Shown: positions 51,756 through 64,000 of the stretch, piece by piece
Numbering within the stretch: the first letter of the stretch is position 1
How the letters are laid out: every line of letters starts with the position of its first letter
Assembly: GCA_037951165.1 (NCBI GenBank)
Contig: JBBDHG010000019.1
Location: 10,890,001 to 10,954,000, forward strand
Direction: 5' to 3'
DNA length: 64,000 bases
Source of the DNA: Lophius americanus
Lineage: Eukaryota; Chordata; Actinopteri; Lophiiformes; Lophiidae
The notes under the pieces: model-generated
What the model saw: only the letters and a program-made list of their open reading frames with translations
What the model was told of the DNA's origin: nothing
Databases searched by the model: none
Made by a program: the position numbers and the translations under genes

Positions 51756-52150
51756 CTCTGCACAAAAATCTGGAAGATGCTCAACGACTGAATCTCGTTA
51801 AATTTCGTCGCACAACTGCGGGCTTCCGTCCAGGCAGAAAAGAAAGAGAAAACGAGATCGAGATGAGTTGTTAGTCAGCCAGTCCCCTCTCTGTCTGCTG
51901 GGTGGTGGGGCTAGAGGCGCGTCAGCGGAATCGTCACGGACGCCAACGGCTCGAGCCGACTCTCCGGGTTTGCAACGTGATGCATAGCTGCAGGTATTCT
52001 TTCAAAAATGTGTAAGCCTCTGAGCTATCACAGCACATCTTATTTCAAACGCTCTCCACGCATGTGACGCTCCTGCGCTTTCGGAGCCACAAGTGTGAGC
52101 GTGCGTGCGTGCGTGCGCGCGCGTCCGCTGCGCTATTCCGCCGCAGGGCG
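51756..52150 (-). promoter_or_regulatory. phyhipl: phyhipl CpG-rich promoter / 5' UTR region
   Basis: Sequence immediately upstream of the phyhipl start codon is G+C- and CpG-rich, unlike the AT-rich flanks, as for a CpG-island promoter of a neuronal gene. A (GTGC)n/(GC)n alternating run lies at about 52099-52123. An acceptor-like tttttgtgcag ends 2 nt before the ATG, so a further upstream 5' UTR exon cannot be excluded. Confidence 0.5.
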
Positions 52151-53159
52151 GTTAAACATGAATAGTTGAGCGGATTAGCGCAGAGACGCTCCTCGAATTC
52201 AATGTCTTCTTATGTAACCAGATTATCCTGGTGTTACCCCTCCGGTTGAGGTCCACCCAGCTCACTCCTCCTGTCCTATTTCCAACCAACCTCTCTCGTG
52301 TCCTTACTCGGTGAGGTGTAGCCCTCCTGCAGGAGCGCAGGTGCAAGTGGACCAGTCAGTAATGAGTTGGGGGTCGGCTCATGTAATGCGGCATAATGTA
52401 TGAGCGGTCTCTGCTTTCCCATCATCTAGACCACCTTCATTAACGACACCCAAAGAAAAGCAAACCCCGTGCAGATATACTTCATGACGCTTGGCTGTTA
52501 GTAAGTATCTCCACTAGGCCACCACACCCTCTTATCTCGGGCTCGCATGCAGGAACATGATTGCCAAAGCATGAGAGGCCATGTGCACGGGTAAATTGTG
52601 GCTTAACAAGTCACACTGGAGCCTCTTGCAATCACATTCATTATTATTTTTCTTAGAGCTGTTCTGTCCCCTCTTCATTCTCAACCTAGAACTAAATGGG
52701 TTGAAAAATGTGATCTAGTTGCAACTGTCCACCTCCTTCATAATGACTCAATGTTAATCGTCCAAAGGGTTTCATGCAAAATGACTCTGGGAATCGGGCG
52801 GGGGTGGAACTGGAAGTGGAAGTGGGAAACATGCTACACCATCTCTGTCCTTGCCTCAACTTAGGCGAGCCAGCTGGACCCGTGTGGGACCTATTTAGTG
52901 AGTCCTACCAATCCATTTCTGTGCTTCCTTGTAACAATAAGGTCATTTGACTGTGTTTGCTTATGTCCAACCAGTTTTTTAAACCCAAATGCCTCATTGG
53001 TATTATCCCATCTGAACTCATTCCCTCATGTCCTTTAAATGAACAATAACTCAAATGAGCCCACCAGGGATTTATTAAATTGACCCATGTGAGCCACAGA
53101 TAAATTCCAAATCTTACCAATTTGGTCTCCATGTGGACAGACAATAACCCAGGTGGGTC

Positions 53160-53160
53160 C

Positions 53161-53206
<46 letters not shown>

Positions 53207-53247
53207 TATACATATACATACATATACATATATATACATATATATAG

Positions 53248-53295
<48 letters not shown>

Positions 53296-53310
53296 GTATA
53301 TATATATGTA

Positions 53311-53386
<76 letters not shown>

Positions 53387-53392
53387 TATGTA
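53160..53392. repeat. Long (TA)n tract
   Basis: About 230 bp of near-pure TA/TATG/TATC alternation, upstream of phyhipl. Both strands show spurious Tyr/Ile open frames. Confidence 0.95.
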
Positions 53393-56300
53393 TATAGCCA
53401 GTTGCGCCCATGGGACCCCTGAGTGATTCTTTCAAAAGCTTCGGGGGAAATGCCACACTGCAGGCCAGATTGTGGAATTATAGGATGAAGGGCACCCCAC
53501 TCGTGGCACAGCATCAACCCTAAAGTTATAGCTGAGACAAATTCTCTCTCTTTTCTTTCCTGCAGTAAATGAGTTTCTGATCATTTTGAAGCACATTTGA
53601 GGACTAAAAAATGTGGTTATGAGGAACAGGCAAATCAAAATCTGGGTAAACTCATAACCACGGTGGCATTCAAATCCAGTAGGAAACTTTAGATGCGCAA
53701 CTGAAGCCCAGAATGTATTCGATGCTCGGATTGCATGGGGTCAATGCTGCGTCTAGCTCAAATTCCAGGCGAAAAACAACTCATTAAAAGTGAAGGTCAG
53801 TGTCCTCATCACTCCTGCAAACACAGTCTTCTGAGGAGAGGATGCAGGAAATGATCTGTAGTTTCAAACTGTAATGATCTGTGTAGGGAAATTATAGGCC
53901 TATCGTAATCATGCTGTGATATCTATATTATTTGAGAGTACATCTTTCTTTCTAAGATGTCTTTATCTTTAAACAATTTGCATTTATATATACAAAATCA
54001 GCTTAAATTAATCCGTTCTCAAAACAAGTTTCTTAAATAATTACACAATAAACATCTTTAAAATTATATTGGCACTGATCAAAACATAAATAAAAAAGAA
54101 CTAAAGCTCGGCAAATGATTCCAAAATAGTAATAAAAGAAAAACCTCATTGTTATGTGGGCTATGCCATCGTCATGTCGTCCAGTCTCCCTCCCCCTTCC
54201 CATTTAAAATGATCAGCCTGCTGTGCTTATCTGCACTGGGAGAGGTGGGGGATGCAGCTCACAGATTCTGGAGAGTTCTTACCTCCATCCATCCTTCTTG
54301 CCATCTCTCTTTCTGAACCCACACCCTTTCCCTTCCAGCAAGAGTCACCATGTGTTAGTGTCAGTGTTTCCGGGGGAGCTGCCATGTAACAGACACCCAG
54401 CCAAGTTCATCTCCTTCCCCTTCTCCTCCTTCACCCGGCATCCTTCTTCTCTATCCTGCCACCTCTTGTATTACCTTTAGTGTGTTGTCAGATGTCGTAC
54501 ATCATCTTATTATCATTCAGAATATCATAAAGAACATAGTTATTTCCTAGATGTGTGTGAGTCCGACCACTATCCGTCACAGCGTGGCCTATAGTGGCAG
54601 TCCAGTCGGATTTTCTAACTCTGCTGCACTTAGAGGACATGCGAACATAGTGACAGTTAGGAGAAATAGATGGAGCAAGAATCAGAGAGTAAAGGCCAAA
54701 TAAACAATTAATTTATTTCAAAATCAAACTATCCTTCTCTCACTAATGGCTCGTAGCTTTCTTCATCTTCTGTCTCTTACACACTCACCCACAGACACAC
54801 AGCCTGCAGTCACGGCACATCGCTTCTCATCAACGAGGTCAGCTGTGAGCCAATATCTGGAACACAAAGGCCTCAATATTTTACATTAACAGAAAACAAT
54901 AGCAAGTCCCCAGGATTCAATTGGTGTGTGTGTGTGTGTGTGTTTGTGTGAGGGAAGCCGATGAATCGTGTCATTGATTTGCAGTGGGAGCTCCGGCCTT
55001 TGCTTTAGTGTGGTTTGATTGATAAAGGCCGTCTGTTTCTCTTGGTCTCCCAATGAAATCACAGTTTAGTTGATACATTCCAGAACAAATCTACTGCACT
55101 GTCTGCTCTGTAGTTGGACAACAACCTAACAGATAATAAAATTCTCTGTAGGCCAGCATACAACAACAAGCCCAGACAGTTTAATCGGCTAATAAAATCT
55201 GGGCTGAATGAGTTACGGAGAGGCAGCACAATAAAGGAAAAGGTTGCATGAAGAGTTTGACATTTAGAGAAATCTGCTCATTGGCTTTTTGTCGCAGATC
55301 GTTCGATGAAGAGGTCGGTTCACTTCTGATGTTTTATGAATCATATGCAGCTACAGTCAGGAGTTTCCTCACATGCCTTAATGTCTAAAGTTAAAAACAT
55401 CCACCTAGCAGAAGCTCTAACACTCACTCATTAGCATGTTATATCTTACTTATTTGTTGGGTACAGAAGCATGTGTGTACAGACAAACAAAGGACCACAC
55501 AGAGGGTTATGTGCTGCAGTGTTTTTTGCCTGATAATTTTGGCATCCTCAACTCTCCACTGGTTGTCGTGATAACAGAGAGTGGAGGAATAACAACCTGT
55601 AAAACAAAACTTATTTTTTTTACACACACAGATGTTGCAAAGATTACAGTGAACACACTCTGAGATTTAATTGTTTGCATTACCTGACATTTTTATGTTC
55701 AAAGAACTAAATAGTTGCATCTTTGATAATTAAAACAAGGGATTTTCATTGCATGAATGATATAATGAAATTTTAAAATAACATACTAGTCTGTAGTTAA
55801 GTCATAACTATGTTTCGTTCATGCAACACAATTGTGTTCAGTAAATGAAACATGGTGTTGCTTGCCTTACATGACTGCTGAAAGAACCAAATACTGGCAA
55901 TAACTCTTAAATATATGCAACATAACTTAGTTTGAGAAATTCATCTTAACTGTATGATGTGGCTCTTAATTGAGATCTTTTGGAAAAATATGCTTAAAGG
56001 TATATGATATACTTTTCTACTTTTTCCACCATTTATTCATTCCTCCTACTTTTATAGGAAAACTAAATTAAGTAAAGCAATGTTTTATTCTATAGAGTGT
56101 AAGTAATGCGCTGGTAGGTTTTGATAAGCATTGGTGAAAGAAAGCTTTGTCTTTGAGTTTCAAATATTTATGCAGGAGCAACTGCTGCTTATAGCTTCAT
56201 TTCCAAGAGGGAAATTGTTGTTTTTTCAAGACAGGCATCAGAATATTCCCAGATGAGGATTGAATGAGGCCAGGAGATCTTATGGAAGTTTCCAAAGCTG

Positions 56301-56674
56301 TGGCACACTCTGGACTCTGATGAGAACTGGCACTGGGGGCTGTTCATGTCAGTCAGACACTTAAATGAAAGCCGACAGCAGCCGGGAGAGTTAGACATAA
56401 GTTGAGGAATAATAGAAAAGTCTGAGGTGAATAGGTCAAATGTCCTGAGCCAGCTGACTGAGCTCAAGGTGAGGACAGGGAATAAAAACATAAATGAGAA
56501 AAGCAAGGCAATTTAAAGTATTATGCTGGAACAAACTCATCTGTCTGCTTCAGGGCTGGTGTTTCCCTGTTTAAGAAAATAAACCTATAAGAAAAAAAGA
56601 AAAAAAAAATCTCTCTATCCTGAAAAATCCTTACAGCATATTTTCTTTGCAAATTCATCACTTGCCTTTTTTCG

Positions 56675-56930
56675 GCTTTTTCCATCTATCCATCTTCGAC
56701 CTGCTATTGGGTGAGAAGAAGTGTAAACCCAGGACAAAGGACAGTTTGTCTCAGGGCCAGCACAGAGATTCCGGCTCACATTAGCATCTATGGGCACCTG
56801 GAGGAAACCACACAGACATGGGGACAAAATGCAAACAGGACCCATGTTCCTATGTGGATTTGAACCCAGAACCTGGAAGAAACTAGAATAGTTCTAAGCA
56901 TTATGCCACTTTACTGCTTATCTCATACCG
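56675..56930 (-). repeat. Diverged V-SINE, reverse orientation
   Basis: Reverse-complement V-SINE order is recognisable: ccatctatccatcttcgacc, gtgtaaacccaggacaaagg, ctggaggaaaccacacagac, ggggacaaaatgcaaac and gatttgaacccagaacctgg. Confidence 0.6.
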
Positions 56931-59599
56931 AAAGCATGATAGTGAGCGTCAAGAGCTGCAGATACTCGGCCAACTCTTCCTGTTACAGTGAAGTTTGTCA
57001 TTTTAAAAAGGGAATTGTTTGATGAACTCAATTTAACCGAGTGCTACCAGTTGAAGTACATTTTTAAGTATTTACAACTTAAATGATAAGTCCAAAAAAA
57101 AAAAAAGAAGTAATAAAGTAAAGTTAAAAAGTAATAATTTTGATTTAGGTTACTGGTTGAAGTAATTCCCTTTAAGTTTTTCAACAATGTTTACAGTTGA
57201 AGAACTGATTGGACTCCTAAAGCATTAAAAGGTACAATTAAAGCTTTGGAAATTCTTCAAATCTCTTACAAAACACCCACCTCCCGCACCCCACCGAGTA
57301 TTAGCTTAAAATAAAACTTGAATTATCATAACAGTAAATAAATATTTGTTTGTTAGTGGTGCACAAATCTGACATTATTTTGTTCCTTCATTTGAAGACA
57401 AATAGTGTATTAAGACAATTGTTAGTGATTCAGTTACGTATTTTAAATTAAATTATAGACTTGATAATAATACTAATTATCTAATTTAAATTTTAGTGGT
57501 GAACTTAGAAGACAGATTGCAAAAAAAGAGAGAAAAAGATGGGCTGTAACAATGAACAAGACTCAGCAGACACTGCAAACGTATTGTGCTGTGGGTAAGA
57601 TTCAGGTATCGAGAGGTGGCACGTCCTCTCATTTACACTTTTCCTGCCAGGACAAGCTGTCCATGAGAACAAAACAAGAACAAAACATGAATCTCTGGGC
57701 TCTGCTGGTGGCCTTCAGGCTGCAGAATGAATGCATGGTTGACTGGTAATTAAAGGCCCAGTGCTCCATTCAATGCAATTTAGCCAGTTTTCACTCTCAG
57801 TCTCTCACAATGGAAGATGAAATTGAAATTAGTTATGCTGGACGCCGAGAGTGATAGCCAGCTGTGCCCCACACTTAATTAACCCGACTAAGGCGAAGAG
57901 AGTACTGTGATTTAATCGCTTTTGTCTGAAACTATAATGATCCATGTAAAATTGTTTCAAAGGGTAAAATGGAACCATACCAGTTCCCGTGGATGATAAA
58001 ACCACTTACAGGTGAAAGTAGTTTTAGAGTGATGTAAAACTGAGGATCTCCTGAGGAGCAGTCACTGCTCCTTGGATTGAAAGTAGAAAATGTATTTTAG
58101 TATTAAATAAAGTTCTTCAACATCCAAAAGTAGTTGGATTACCTCAGCCTTTATCATCTATAGCAGACTATTCAGTAAGATTCCAAATAGGATGGGGAGA
58201 AAAACATTGCGAGAAATGGTTGATTTATTTGAATAATGAGATGGATCAACCGCAATAATCTTTTTTTCAGGCATGTGAATCAGGCGTCCCATGACTTCTG
58301 TTTTATTTTATTTTTCTTCGTTTTTGTTTTATTTTATACTTGTGTTCTGCTTTTTCAGCAGTTATAGTAATCAACATAATCTAGTAAAACACTGGGAGGT
58401 ACTGTTTTACTGAATAAACTTTTAATTTGATACTATGTGTGTTTTGGGGATAACACTAACATAGTTTTACATAAGTAATATTTGGAATAAATGAATTGGA
58501 GTCTCAGTAAATGTGTTTTTTAAACCTTAACTGAAGTAAAGGATCCAAAACCATTAACAGATCTGGTGAGCAGCTTAATCTTAAATGCAGTGGAAAACTT
58601 GATCACTCTACCTACCGCAGGGGTTTTTGTGAACAAATCATAAGAGATATAATAACAAATGACAGCTAGAAATTTACATTGTGTTAATGTTTACCTTACA
58701 GTAGTGTCTCAGATCAGGAGATATTAACCATTCTGATTTACATTGTTTAGCACTGCATTAAGGGTAAACAGTTTACTAACCATAACTAATGCGTGTTTAA
58801 TGCCTCTGGTCTCATGAGTATTATTTAAGCATGTAAAAACCTCCAAAACAACCAGCAATTCTGCAAAGCTATTTAATAATCTCTGAACACATTGCTGCTT
58901 TAACAGTTGTGCATACTTTTCTGAAAGTCATTTTAAGTTGCAACACTGCCCCCATGAGTTTTTTAGATATCTGTGCTGGTTTTAAGCCATGCACAGCACA
59001 GAAATCTGTCAACAACCTTACATTCCGTAAGCCCAATGCGTCTACAGTCAGTTGTCTCATCCTCTGTTTTAGCTGAGCTGATCCCATTAAATGAAATACA
59101 TTATCAGGACTTAATGTAAATAAGAATACCACTGTAATGGCAGACAGTATTGAGTTTGTGACCACGACCTCACTCAAACATGATTTTTAAATCTGAACCG
59201 AGGAAGTGTAACATATATGTCAAGGACACTGCCTGAAAAAAAAGAGGAAAAGGGAAGAAATCAAATATAAAAATGATCCAATCTATATGCTCCAGTAGGC
59301 AATATGGTAGTATGGGGGACAGATGGGCCCTCGTTTAGAACTCTGATCTCAAAACTAATAACATCTCATGCATTACCGTCTAGAGTATATTGCGTCTGCA
59401 GGCTCTCCCATCATTCACAGCCGATTCATTGTGTCGGATTTAGTAGATCCTGTTAATGTGGATTAATCCTCGGGTAGGCACGCATGGCACCATGCTGCAT
59501 GGGATGAGACAGGGTTCTATCTCATGTAGCCCGTGGACTTTGAAGACAGAGAACGAAACAGACTCTGTTTGCATATATTTATTACCTTCATAATATCAC

Positions 59600-62510
59600 T
59601 TGAACAAACATTTTATTTTGCCTGCTTGACAGTTTCTCCAAAAAGTCCTGTTAATTTCTGTACTTAGAATAACAATAGCATCAACAGAGGCCACTTGGAA
59701 CAGAGCCTTGGCAACATGGCATATTGTGTATACAAAACTTCTTCTCTCAAACTTTGTGCAGAACTGCAGCTTTCTCACACAGAAACAATGGTTGTAAAAA
59801 TGTAAAGTTTTTTTTTTTTCTGTTTTGTTTTTTACAAAAGTTATGTATTACATAATTTCCTTAGTGGTTTACATTTATTATAAATGTACCATTTGATTGC
59901 AGTACAAAGACTCCTTCAAACAAATCCCTTTTGGAACAATATGACTAATACAACAGATGAAGCTACTCTATCAAGGGCAAAGTCTAGACTAGACACGCTG
60001 GAAGTAAACGTTTCGACTTGATGAAACCCTTCACTAATCCGCAATGAATTTGCAAAAACATGCATCAATATTTTTTTAACAACATTCACGTGATAAGATG
60101 AGAACGTCCACTGCCCTCCGAGCAAACCCATCTGAACGAGGTTATGGATGAGAACAAATGTCTGCCAGGCAGGAACACGAGTCACAACACTGGGAGAATC
60201 AGTGCGAAACAGCTTCAATGAAGTACCATGATGAGTTGGGACGAACTGCCCCAGGTTTCCGCTTGGGATCAGGAATCCCTTTCTATATTAGCTTTCTCCC
60301 TTTATATCTCTTAAGACTTCAAAGGGGGGAAAAAAGAGAAAAATACCTGGTTGGCTTCAGCAACCGTGTCAAAATATTATTTAGTTTGGTGTATTTAAGT
60401 TGACAGTCACATTGACTGTCGCACAAATCCTGTGAGGGTGGATGGACAGTGGTTTGAACATGATAAACGAGTCACTTCAAAGCGAAACATTTCAAATCAA
60501 AAGGAGGCGACAAATAATTGACTTCTGTTTGGGACTGTGGGAGGACTGCTGTTACTTCCTCTCATGGTTGAAAATGGTCAGGATTAATGTATTCTACAGT
60601 GATCGTTTCTCAAATACATACTCTAAGAACCGTATAGATTTTTATACTGTACTCAATTAAACCAGAATGAGAAATCCTTCTGCTTTTGTATCCAATTACC
60701 TGCAAATATAAACACATTTTCCTAGAAAAAAAAAATACAAGGAGGCATTCAATTGCATTAATTACCAAACGCTGATGATCCTGAAAGATGAAATTTGCTG
60801 GTGGATTTAATCCTAGAAATATAACCTGTGAGTCAGCAAAACTTGATGAGCTACTGGAAAAGGATGTTAACTTTTCAAAATCGAAGACTAATCACAGCAC
60901 AAGAGGACAGAACAAAGGCGTTGAGCAGAAATACTGCTGCTGCAAACACAAATCCGGTTCATTAAACAATGCTTAACACATTTTGTGGATATTGCACAAC
61001 TGATAGAAGGTAATCCCATCTTTTTTGGTTTGATCTTAAATCTTCCCTCTGATGACTTTTGCTCCGAATTTGTGTCACTCGCAGGAATGCTCATGTGAAA
61101 ACTGACTAGGCTGGAAGTCTCTACTGGCTCTTTGAGAAGTGCACTTCCTGTTTGGAGAGTCAGAACAAAACAATAATTATCTTGATGAAAACTTGTTTTA
61201 TGCATTGGCACTTTTGGCTACCAAGGAATGGCCATGCTTCGTTACGAGGTCTTTCTTTGCTCCTGGTTGAACAACCCAAAATAAGGATGACAAAGAAAAT
61301 TGGCACGCAGTTCTAGCTGAGAATGGGAGGGTGCTTTGTGAGGTTTGGGGCATTTGGATGGTGCCACAGGGAGGCCAACACTGACAAATGACAGATGAGA
61401 CAAAGACCAAGTGCTATAAACAAACGGAGAGGGAAAACCACAGAAAGATGCCTGGTGACACAATCAGAGAGAAGCCTATAAAGCTGAGCCTAACTGCCAC
61501 ATACCTCTGCTGTGGTCGAATGGCACAGCCATAATACGGCTCCACAGATTAAAGGGCAGAAAAAAAAAAAGAACAAAAAAGATACTAATGAATTACAAAA
61601 GAAAATCATAGAAAACTCATTTGTGAATGTATAAAAACACATATGTAAACTGATTACTGTTAAACATCCCATCAATTCCCTTAAAATGGTAATAAAAACT
61701 AAACATAAAATCATAATGGATAATGAATACAAAATATTAGATTTTTTTTTTTCTGTTTTGTCCAGAAATACAAAGAAACACAAACAGACTGTCGTTGGAC
61801 ACAAACACTGACCTCTGAGGAATGTCCACCAATTGAATTGCTTAGGTAGTCAAAGGCAACCATGATGCTTTCCTTTGGTAGGCATATTAAAGCTGATCAA
61901 GCCACCACTTTGGCATTCTGACATATTTTCTACTTCGTATGGTGGTTCCCAATCTCTCTGGTTAAGTGCTTTGCATTTGATTTAGTACAAAATGCATCTG
62001 TGCTTTTAAGTCTACATAAAAAAGTCATAGTTCTTATTATTTTAGTGTAAGGAATTAGGGCTCCCACAGGCAAAAATCTAGTATTCTTAAAGTGCATGCC
62101 ACTGACACAACAGCATAGTAAAAATGCAGGTAGTATCAATGTGTAAAATGGTTGTACTAATCATTCTGCCTGTTCCCTTGAACAAAAAGTGGACAGAAAT
62201 ACTGGACAGTACCTTTCTTCAGAACCAGAACAACAACCTGCGTACAATAATGCTCCAGGTAGACACATGGCAATATGGCTATCTTATAATGGAGCAAACA
62301 CTGAACCTTGAGTATCAGAGACATTCCTTTGTTTTTTGGCACTTCAGGTAAAACTATGGCATATATACAACATTTGGAACAGTCTTAATACAGCTGAAGG
62401 TGAAGGAGGGTGAGTGACCACTGGAACCTAGGTTGCTGAGGCACAGAAAGATACTGGAGGCACGTCTCCAGTATGGACAGTCCTGGGATGACCTGACAGT
62501 CTGGAGGTTT
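59600..62510 (-). other. bicc1: Probable long bicc1 3' UTR
   Basis: No other coding exon was found below the bicc1 stop. Minus-strand AATAAA signals cluster at 59879-59874, 59617-59612 and 59583-59578, which would make a 3' UTR of about 2.6-2.9 kb. The extent is inferred from these signals; internal earlier sites are possible. Confidence 0.35.
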
Positions 62511-63578
62511 CTACCATCTCCCGCTGATGCTGGCTATGTCTGTGTGAAACTGACGGGAGAGACGGCCGCTCGCTCCCCCTTCAAGGAAGGAGGACCTGAT
62601 GGGTGGCTCGAATAGTTTCCTCCGGTTCTTGTTTAATTCTGTAAAAAAACAAAAATGGTAGCAAAGAAAACGCAGGCATGGCTTTTAATATTTCTTCCAC
62701 TGGAGCAAATCAAAATTAAAGAAATAAAAACGACCAAAGGGAATGGTGACATTTCCCTTAAGAATCCATTGATCAAAAAGAGCTCTCTGTGTGTTTTAAA
62801 CAGCAGTTTGGAGACAATGTTTTTATGAAAATGTTAAAATCACAGTCTTGAGTTATTCATACGACAACCATGTTCTGAAGCTGTCAGCATAAACCTTCAT
62901 TTGGATCACTGGTGTCAGCCAGTTCGCTCTAGCAGCTCTTTTCAGTCAGGCTGGCAGGAAGTTAAACCTGGATTGCATCGAAGAGAGACAACTGCTCTGA
63001 AAGAGACAGACATTTGCATGTTCCTATTTCGGAACAGCGCGTTGTGCTTGGATCCCTCTGCTTCCTCAGTAATCAGACCGCTGGCTTTGCCGTTTCCCCC
63101 CGTGTTGCTCTCACTCTCACCCGCTCTACTCTGACATTTCTGAACTTTTACAAAAATAACTTGGATGCCAGCGATTCCAGCATCCAAATATATTAGGATT
63201 GAAGCATGACATCAACAACATTCACATTCACTGCAACAGCAGGGCAGCGTCCACCCCAGCATCAGGGATGCAGCTGGAGCCACGGGAAAATCCCCAATAC
63301 CGTCATCTGTGAGGAATGTCTTCCTACCTACCACTCACACCAGTACAGTCTTAAACATCTCTACGAGGTTAATGTAAATATTGCTACACTTTTTTTTATG
63401 TGTCAATATTGACAGTTGATGGTAGGGAAGGACGTGAAAAATGAGATATAATCCATAAATGTGTTTCTTCGTTTGTACCTGAGATGGCGAGCAACATTTT
63501 CCTGCGGGCTCCAAAGGTGGTGATGCCCAGTTCCTTCAGATCCTGGTCTGTTAGAGTTAGGAATGTTTGCAGGTCAAT
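62511..63578 (-). CDS. bicc1: Bicaudal C homolog 1, 3'-terminal two coding exons (partial)
   Basis: Exon 63578-63479 (100 nt) encodes IDLQTFLTLTDQDLKELGIT plus the following FGARRKMLLAIS, the second half of a SAM domain. The last exon, 62638-62511, encodes ELNKNRRKLFE, then a conserved tail with SFLEGGASGRL and the end DIASISGRW, followed by TAG. Splice phases agree (the G|AA codon is split between exons). The match to the C-terminus of vertebrate BICC1 is close throughout. BICC1 is a cytoplasmic KH-domain RNA-binding protein. Its SAM domain polymerises and contacts ANKS3/ANKS6; it acts in left-right patterning and kidney tubules. The KH domains and first SAM half lie beyond position 64000. 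Confidence 0.93.
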
Positions 63579-63819
63579 CTGGAAACAGCAACATCAGACT
63601 ATTAATTTAATACTTGCAATTATACCACAACGAATTGTAATATCACATTTAATACTATTTATTTTTTTATATTTCCACAAACTTGCAGAAAAGTTGACAA
63701 ACGTCACATCTGTCCTACCGTAATCTCTTACTACATGTACACCAATGTACCTCAACCTTACAAACAGAAACTGGCATTAAAGTGTCAGCTGATCTGTGTC
63801 TAGTATAACATGGAGATTT

Positions 63820-64000
63820 AAAGGTACAGTGTGTAAAATCTAGGCCCATCTCTTTTAATGAATGGGATATAATCTTCATCACTATGTTTTTATTAGAACG
63901 TAATCTTCAGAAGACACTCCTGCACCATGTGGCCGTCCATCGCCAGCTGAGTTGAAACCACTGGGGGGAGTGCATGGACCCCACCACTACTTAATAATTG
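63820..64000. repeat. Teleost dispersed repeat, cut by window end
   Basis: Begins ttaaaggtacagtgtgtaaa and continues with aatgggatataatcttcatc and gttgaaaccactgggggg. The start resembles a dispersed element common in fish genomes (ttaaaggtccagtgtgtaag). Truncated at 64000; assignment is tentative. It lies in a bicc1 intron. Confidence 0.4.

Larger units (their letters stand above)
52151..59577. other. Intergenic region between phyhipl and bicc1
   Basis: The two genes are head-to-tail on the minus strand. I recognise the (TA)n tract at 53160-53392, a short (GT)n at 54923-54943 and a V-SINE at about 56675-56930. No coding exon was identified. Regulatory elements or a distal phyhipl 5' UTR exon may be present but cannot be seen by eye. 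Confidence 0.5.

Noticed and set aside
53035..53517. 160-codon open frame, minus strand
   Set aside because: Runs through the (TA)n tract; repeats of period two keep all frames open.
59916..60218. 100-codon minus-strand open frame downstream of bicc1
   Set aside because: No similarity; better explained as bicc1 3' UTR sequence.

Overview
This window is teleost nuclear DNA. Intron phases and protein similarity give four genes in the vertebrate block slc16a9 - fam13c - phyhipl - bicc1, which I recall as conserved next to CCDC6 on human chromosome 10. Long introns with GT/AG borders, teleost SINEs, decayed Tc1-like transposons and large AT-rich microsatellites fit a ray-finned fish. I cannot name the species or decide which teleost-duplication copy (a or b) each gene is.

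Layout. 1-6.4 kb: intergenic, with two decayed Tc1-like relics and a V-SINE. 6.4-15.6 kb (+): slc16a9, a monocarboxylate-transporter-family carrier. The five coding exons join in frame to 500 residues. Its introns hold a tRNA-derived SINE and an hAT-like MITE. 15.6-17.4 kb: a Tc1 relic interrupted by a 5'-truncated LINE. 17.7-34.9 kb (+): fam13c, with 18 coding exons joining to 926 residues. Unlike the human FAM13C protein as I recall it, this one has an N-terminal RhoGAP domain with its catalytic residues intact. About 35.5-51.8 kb (-): phyhipl, five coding exons, 379 residues, convergent with fam13c. Its introns hold a LINE relic and large (ATT)n, (TATC/TA)n and (CA)n tracts. About 52-59.5 kb: intergenic, with a 230-bp (TA)n tract and a SINE. 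59.6-64 kb (-): the 3' end of bicc1, with the last two coding exons (second half of the SAM domain and the C-terminal tail) and a probable long 3' UTR. The gene continues past the window edge.

These genes are not an operon or a pathway; they are neighbours by ancestry. The products are a plasma-membrane carrier, a predicted Rho-GTPase regulator, a neuronal phytanoyl-CoA-hydroxylase-interacting protein and an RNA-binding SAM protein. I found no novel gene system. The most interesting points are in fam13c: the intact RhoGAP half, a strong uORF ending 2 nt before the start codon, a possible internal start that could give a RhoGAP-less short form resembling mammalian FAM13C, and an RFX-type X-box next to a CRE-like site upstream of that start. 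All exon borders come from reading splice sites, frame and homology by eye; nothing was aligned by program.
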